Positions 3,209 to 5,043 of a stretch of 5,043 nt of DNA are shown one piece after another. The first letter of the stretch is position 1, and each line of letters opens with the position of its first letter. Origin of the DNA: Acidobacteriaceae bacterium (GTDB lineage: Bacteria > Acidobacteriota > Terriglobia > Terriglobales > SbA1). Position numbers and translations under genes: made by a program. The DNA is taken from the NCBI GenBank assembly GCA_019237515.1, contig JAFAGX010000655.1, positions 1 through 5,043 on the forward strand. The letters are read 5' to 3'. Under the pieces are notes generated by a model. That model saw only the letters and a program-made list of their open reading frames with translations, had not been told where the DNA came from and ran no database searches.

Positions 3209-5043
3209 TTACTGCTCCGCGTATACGCCGATACAGCCGTTGGCGCTCTGGGTAGTACAAGGCGCACCGGCCTGCAACGGAACGAATGCATGATTGTTGC
3301 TGGAATCGACCGCAATACTATGCGAGTTCGCGTTGGTTGACACGTTCTCCAGCCACTGGTGCGTCTTAGCATCGATCACGCCCATGACCGGCCCGTTCGG
3401 CATGTCGCGGGCGGCGAGATAATAGCGGTTGTCGCCAGGGTTGTACCAGGTTTCGTCAACTCCGCCGACCTTGTCGATGGTGGCGATGATGGCACCGGAA
3501 GTGCCATCGATGATGTACTCATTGGGCGGGAAGGCTTCGCCATCGTGATCCGCACAGCCGACGAGGAACTCGTTGCCTGGTCCTTGTACGACGCTTGTCG
3601 GCATGCAGTTCTGTAAGACGAACGTATTTACCACGACTGGGCCGTTCGGATTACCGAGCCGGGGATCGATTACGTCGACGCAGCCAATATTTGTGGCGGT
3701 GCCGACGCAGTTTTCATTGGTCTGCAGCAACCTTCCGGTGTTGGAGTTCCAAACCATGCCGCCCAGGCCCGCCGGCGCTATGGCGCCAGCACAACCAGCG
3801 CCGGGCGCACTTTGATTACAGAATGCGCCGGTGGTGGTATTGATGATCGGCCCGTGGTGGCAAGCGATGGTGTATGCCGTGCCAGTGGGCGTGATACCAG
3901 AAAGACCGGGAAGCCCGGCCGCTCCATTAGCTGCTCCACCGGAAACTCCACTGAAGACGTGCGGGTTCGAAGGATCCGGGCACGGAAACGCACCGCCGAC
4001 CGTGTCCACCGGAACCCCTGCGTTTAGGCCAGCAGTGGGGCTTCCCGCGCCGTCATAATAAACCTGCCCGATGATGCAACTCGGAGGATTGAACGAAGTT
4101 CCCGCTACGCCAGGGTCCAAAATGGGTGAGGGCTGAGGAATCGCCGTACCAGATCCCTGGAATGGATAGGTGCCGCTGGTGTAGTCAGCGAGGGTGAAGC
4201 CTGCCTCGTACGGACCATAGGCCAGAGTCGGAACGACTGGCAAGCAGTGGCTTGTTCTGGCCACGACGCCTGACATGTCAATGAAGGTGACAAAAGGCAG
4301 CCCCGGATCACCGTTGATCACTGCCAGGACCTGGTGAATGGGATCATAGGCCATTTCGTCAGCGCGATCATCGCCGCATGTGGCAGCAGAGCCGGCTTCG
4401 CCGTTCCAGGAGGCGATACAAGGGGCAATGCCAAGAGGTCCGTCATAGTCTGCTGAGGTGCCCGTTGGGATTGTGGCCAGCACGCCTGGCGGTGTTGTGG
4501 TCAAATCGAACACCGCGACGCCGGCGTTGCCGATGGCCGTGAAGAGCGTCTTGCCGTCCGGCGTGACTTCTTCGCCGTCCGGCCCTGACATGGGATTCAC
4601 GCCATTGGCACGGGACGCGCAGCATTGGGCGCCCGGGAATCCGCCAAACAGACCGTTAGCGCCGAAGCCAGAAAACAAGTGGAAGGGCGCATTCCTGCAG
4701 CCGAAACGGGTGAAATTCCCAACCACGTCGACGGTCGGCGGAATACTAGGATCGCATGGGCTTGCATTATCTCCAGCGCCCGTCACCGCGTTGACCCCTT
4801 GGATGGCGTTGATCGCGATGTCGTTGACGGTATCAACCACCACAACCGCCAAACCGATGCGGTCCGAGACATAATCCCGGTGTGTCGGAGTATTGGCCCA
4901 GCTTATGTCGAAGGAGTTGAAGGGACCGCCCGGTTCGCCGGTGGGATTGTGCTCCGGCACGGGAATGACGTCGATGTTGGCATACCCGTCTGCCGTGGTG
5001 GTGCCGCACACCGGGCAGCCTTTCACGTTACCGCAGCCACTGG
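3209..5043 (-). CDS. Cys-rich seven-bladed beta-propeller (YncE/NHL-like) exported protein, 5' truncated
   Basis: The frame is open to the right edge, so the true start and any signal peptide are outside the window. GTG 5026 is only an internal valine codon, and readable residues before it are SGCGNV. Numbering from that codon gives 605 visible residues. Repeats of the form x-D-P-x-x-x-x-x-Y-hydrophobic-A, followed by hydrophobic-x-V-hydrophobic-D, occur at about 36-77, 148-190, 221-256, 422-470, 474-520, 522-563 and 567-605. Seven such units suggest a closed propeller of the YncE/NHL/surface-layer type, which usually binds ligands or proteins rather than acting as an enzyme. Between units 3 and 4 lies a Gly/Ala/Pro-rich insertion of about 165 residues. 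About 20 cysteines are present, including the pairs 4/7 and 590/598, pointing to an oxidising extracytoplasmic location. No CxxCH haem motif occurs. The last unit (SHSIAVDSSNNHAFVP, then GCIGVY) is a complete terminal blade, so the C terminus is intact. The specific function is unknown. Confidence 0.75.
   Translation of the reverse strand, partial: SGCGNVKGCPVCGTTTADGYANIDVIPVPEHNPTGEPGGPFNSFDISWANTPTHRDYVSDRIGLAVVVVDTVNDIAINAIQGVNAVTGAGDNASPCDPSIPPTVDVVGNFTRFGCRNAPFHLFSGFGANGLFGGFPGAQCCASRANGVNPMSGPDGEEVTPDGKTLFTAIGNAGVAVFDLTTTPPGVLATIPTGTSADYDGPLGIAPCIASWNGEAGSAATCGDDRADEMAYDPIHQVLAVINGDPGLPFVTFIDMSGVVARTSHCLPVVPTLAYGPYEAGFTLADYTSGTYPFQGSGTAIPQPSPILDPGVAGTSFNPPSCIIGQVYYDGAGSPTAGLNAGVPVDTVGGAFPCPDPSNPHVFSGVSGGAANGAAGLPGLSGITPTGTAYTIACHHGPIINTTTGAFCNQSAPGAGCAGAIAPAGLGGMVWNSNTGRLLQTNENCVGTATNIGCVDVIDPRLGNPNGPVVVNTFVLQNCMPTSVVQGPGNEFLVGCADHDGEAFPPNEYIIDGTSGAIIATIDKVGGVDETWYNPGDNRYYLAARDMPNGPVMGVIDAKTHQWLENVSTNANSHSIAVDSSNNHAFVPLQAGAPCTTQSANGCIGVYAEQ

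Noticed and set aside
3121..3372. 83-codon minus-strand open frame covering the inverted-repeat element
   Set aside because: It overlaps the 3' end of the propeller gene in another frame and runs through a non-coding repeat; the composition is Arg/Ser-rich and without any domain.
4458..4874. 138-codon plus-strand open frame opposite the large propeller gene
   Set aside because: No ribosome binding site or domain is evident; the opposite strand carries clear blade repeats over the same bases.
5002..5038. Possible c-type haem or zinc site in the C-x5-C-x2-C segment at the visible start of the propeller protein
   Set aside because: No CxxCH is present, and the segment is at a truncated end, so a haem call is not supported; metal binding remains only a possibility.

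Overview
The window looks like a piece of a mesophilic Acidobacteriota (Terriglobia-type) chromosome. The evidence is moderate GC, a cluster of small or lineage-restricted secreted proteins, a PstS variant with a GSGDFAAGE motif of a kind I associate with that phylum, and an intergenic TGTCATCCTGAGCG inverted-repeat element of a kind I associate with that phylum. This assignment is from memory and was not searched.

Layout. Positions 1-171 (minus strand) hold the first 57 codons of an exported protein that runs off the left edge. A 219-bp divergent intergenic region follows, with one good promoter candidate for each direction and a perfect 6+6 palindrome between them. Positions 391-1437 (plus) encode an orphan PstS-like periplasmic solute-binding protein, with no pstC, pstA or pstB beside it in the window. 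A 185-bp gap with several small hairpins leads to two tandem, clearly paralogous small exported proteins at 1623-1994 and 2064-2444 (plus), probably co-transcribed. They converge, with a 15-bp gap, on a minus-strand block. That block is a long 5'-truncated Cys-rich beta-propeller protein (3209 to beyond 5043), then an 83-bp inverted-repeat element, then a short LVIVD-repeat protein (2460-3071).

Every protein whose N terminus is visible has a signal peptide or N-terminal hydrophobic segment, so this is a run of cell-envelope or extracellular genes. Only the two paralogs (1623, 2064), and more loosely the two propeller-like genes (3209, 2460), have a sequence-level reason to be functionally linked. 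The other neighbours may be unrelated.

Four start codons are chosen on the basis of ribosome binding sites: 171 (minus), 391 (plus), 2064 (plus) and 3071 (minus). The last three sit inside longer frames that begin with TTG or GTG. I found no tRNA, rRNA, CRISPR array, transposase or phage gene. I do not see strong evidence of a new multi-gene system. The most distinctive items are the altered ligand pocket of the PstS-like protein, the inverted-repeat element placed between two propeller genes, and the duplicated small exported proteins.
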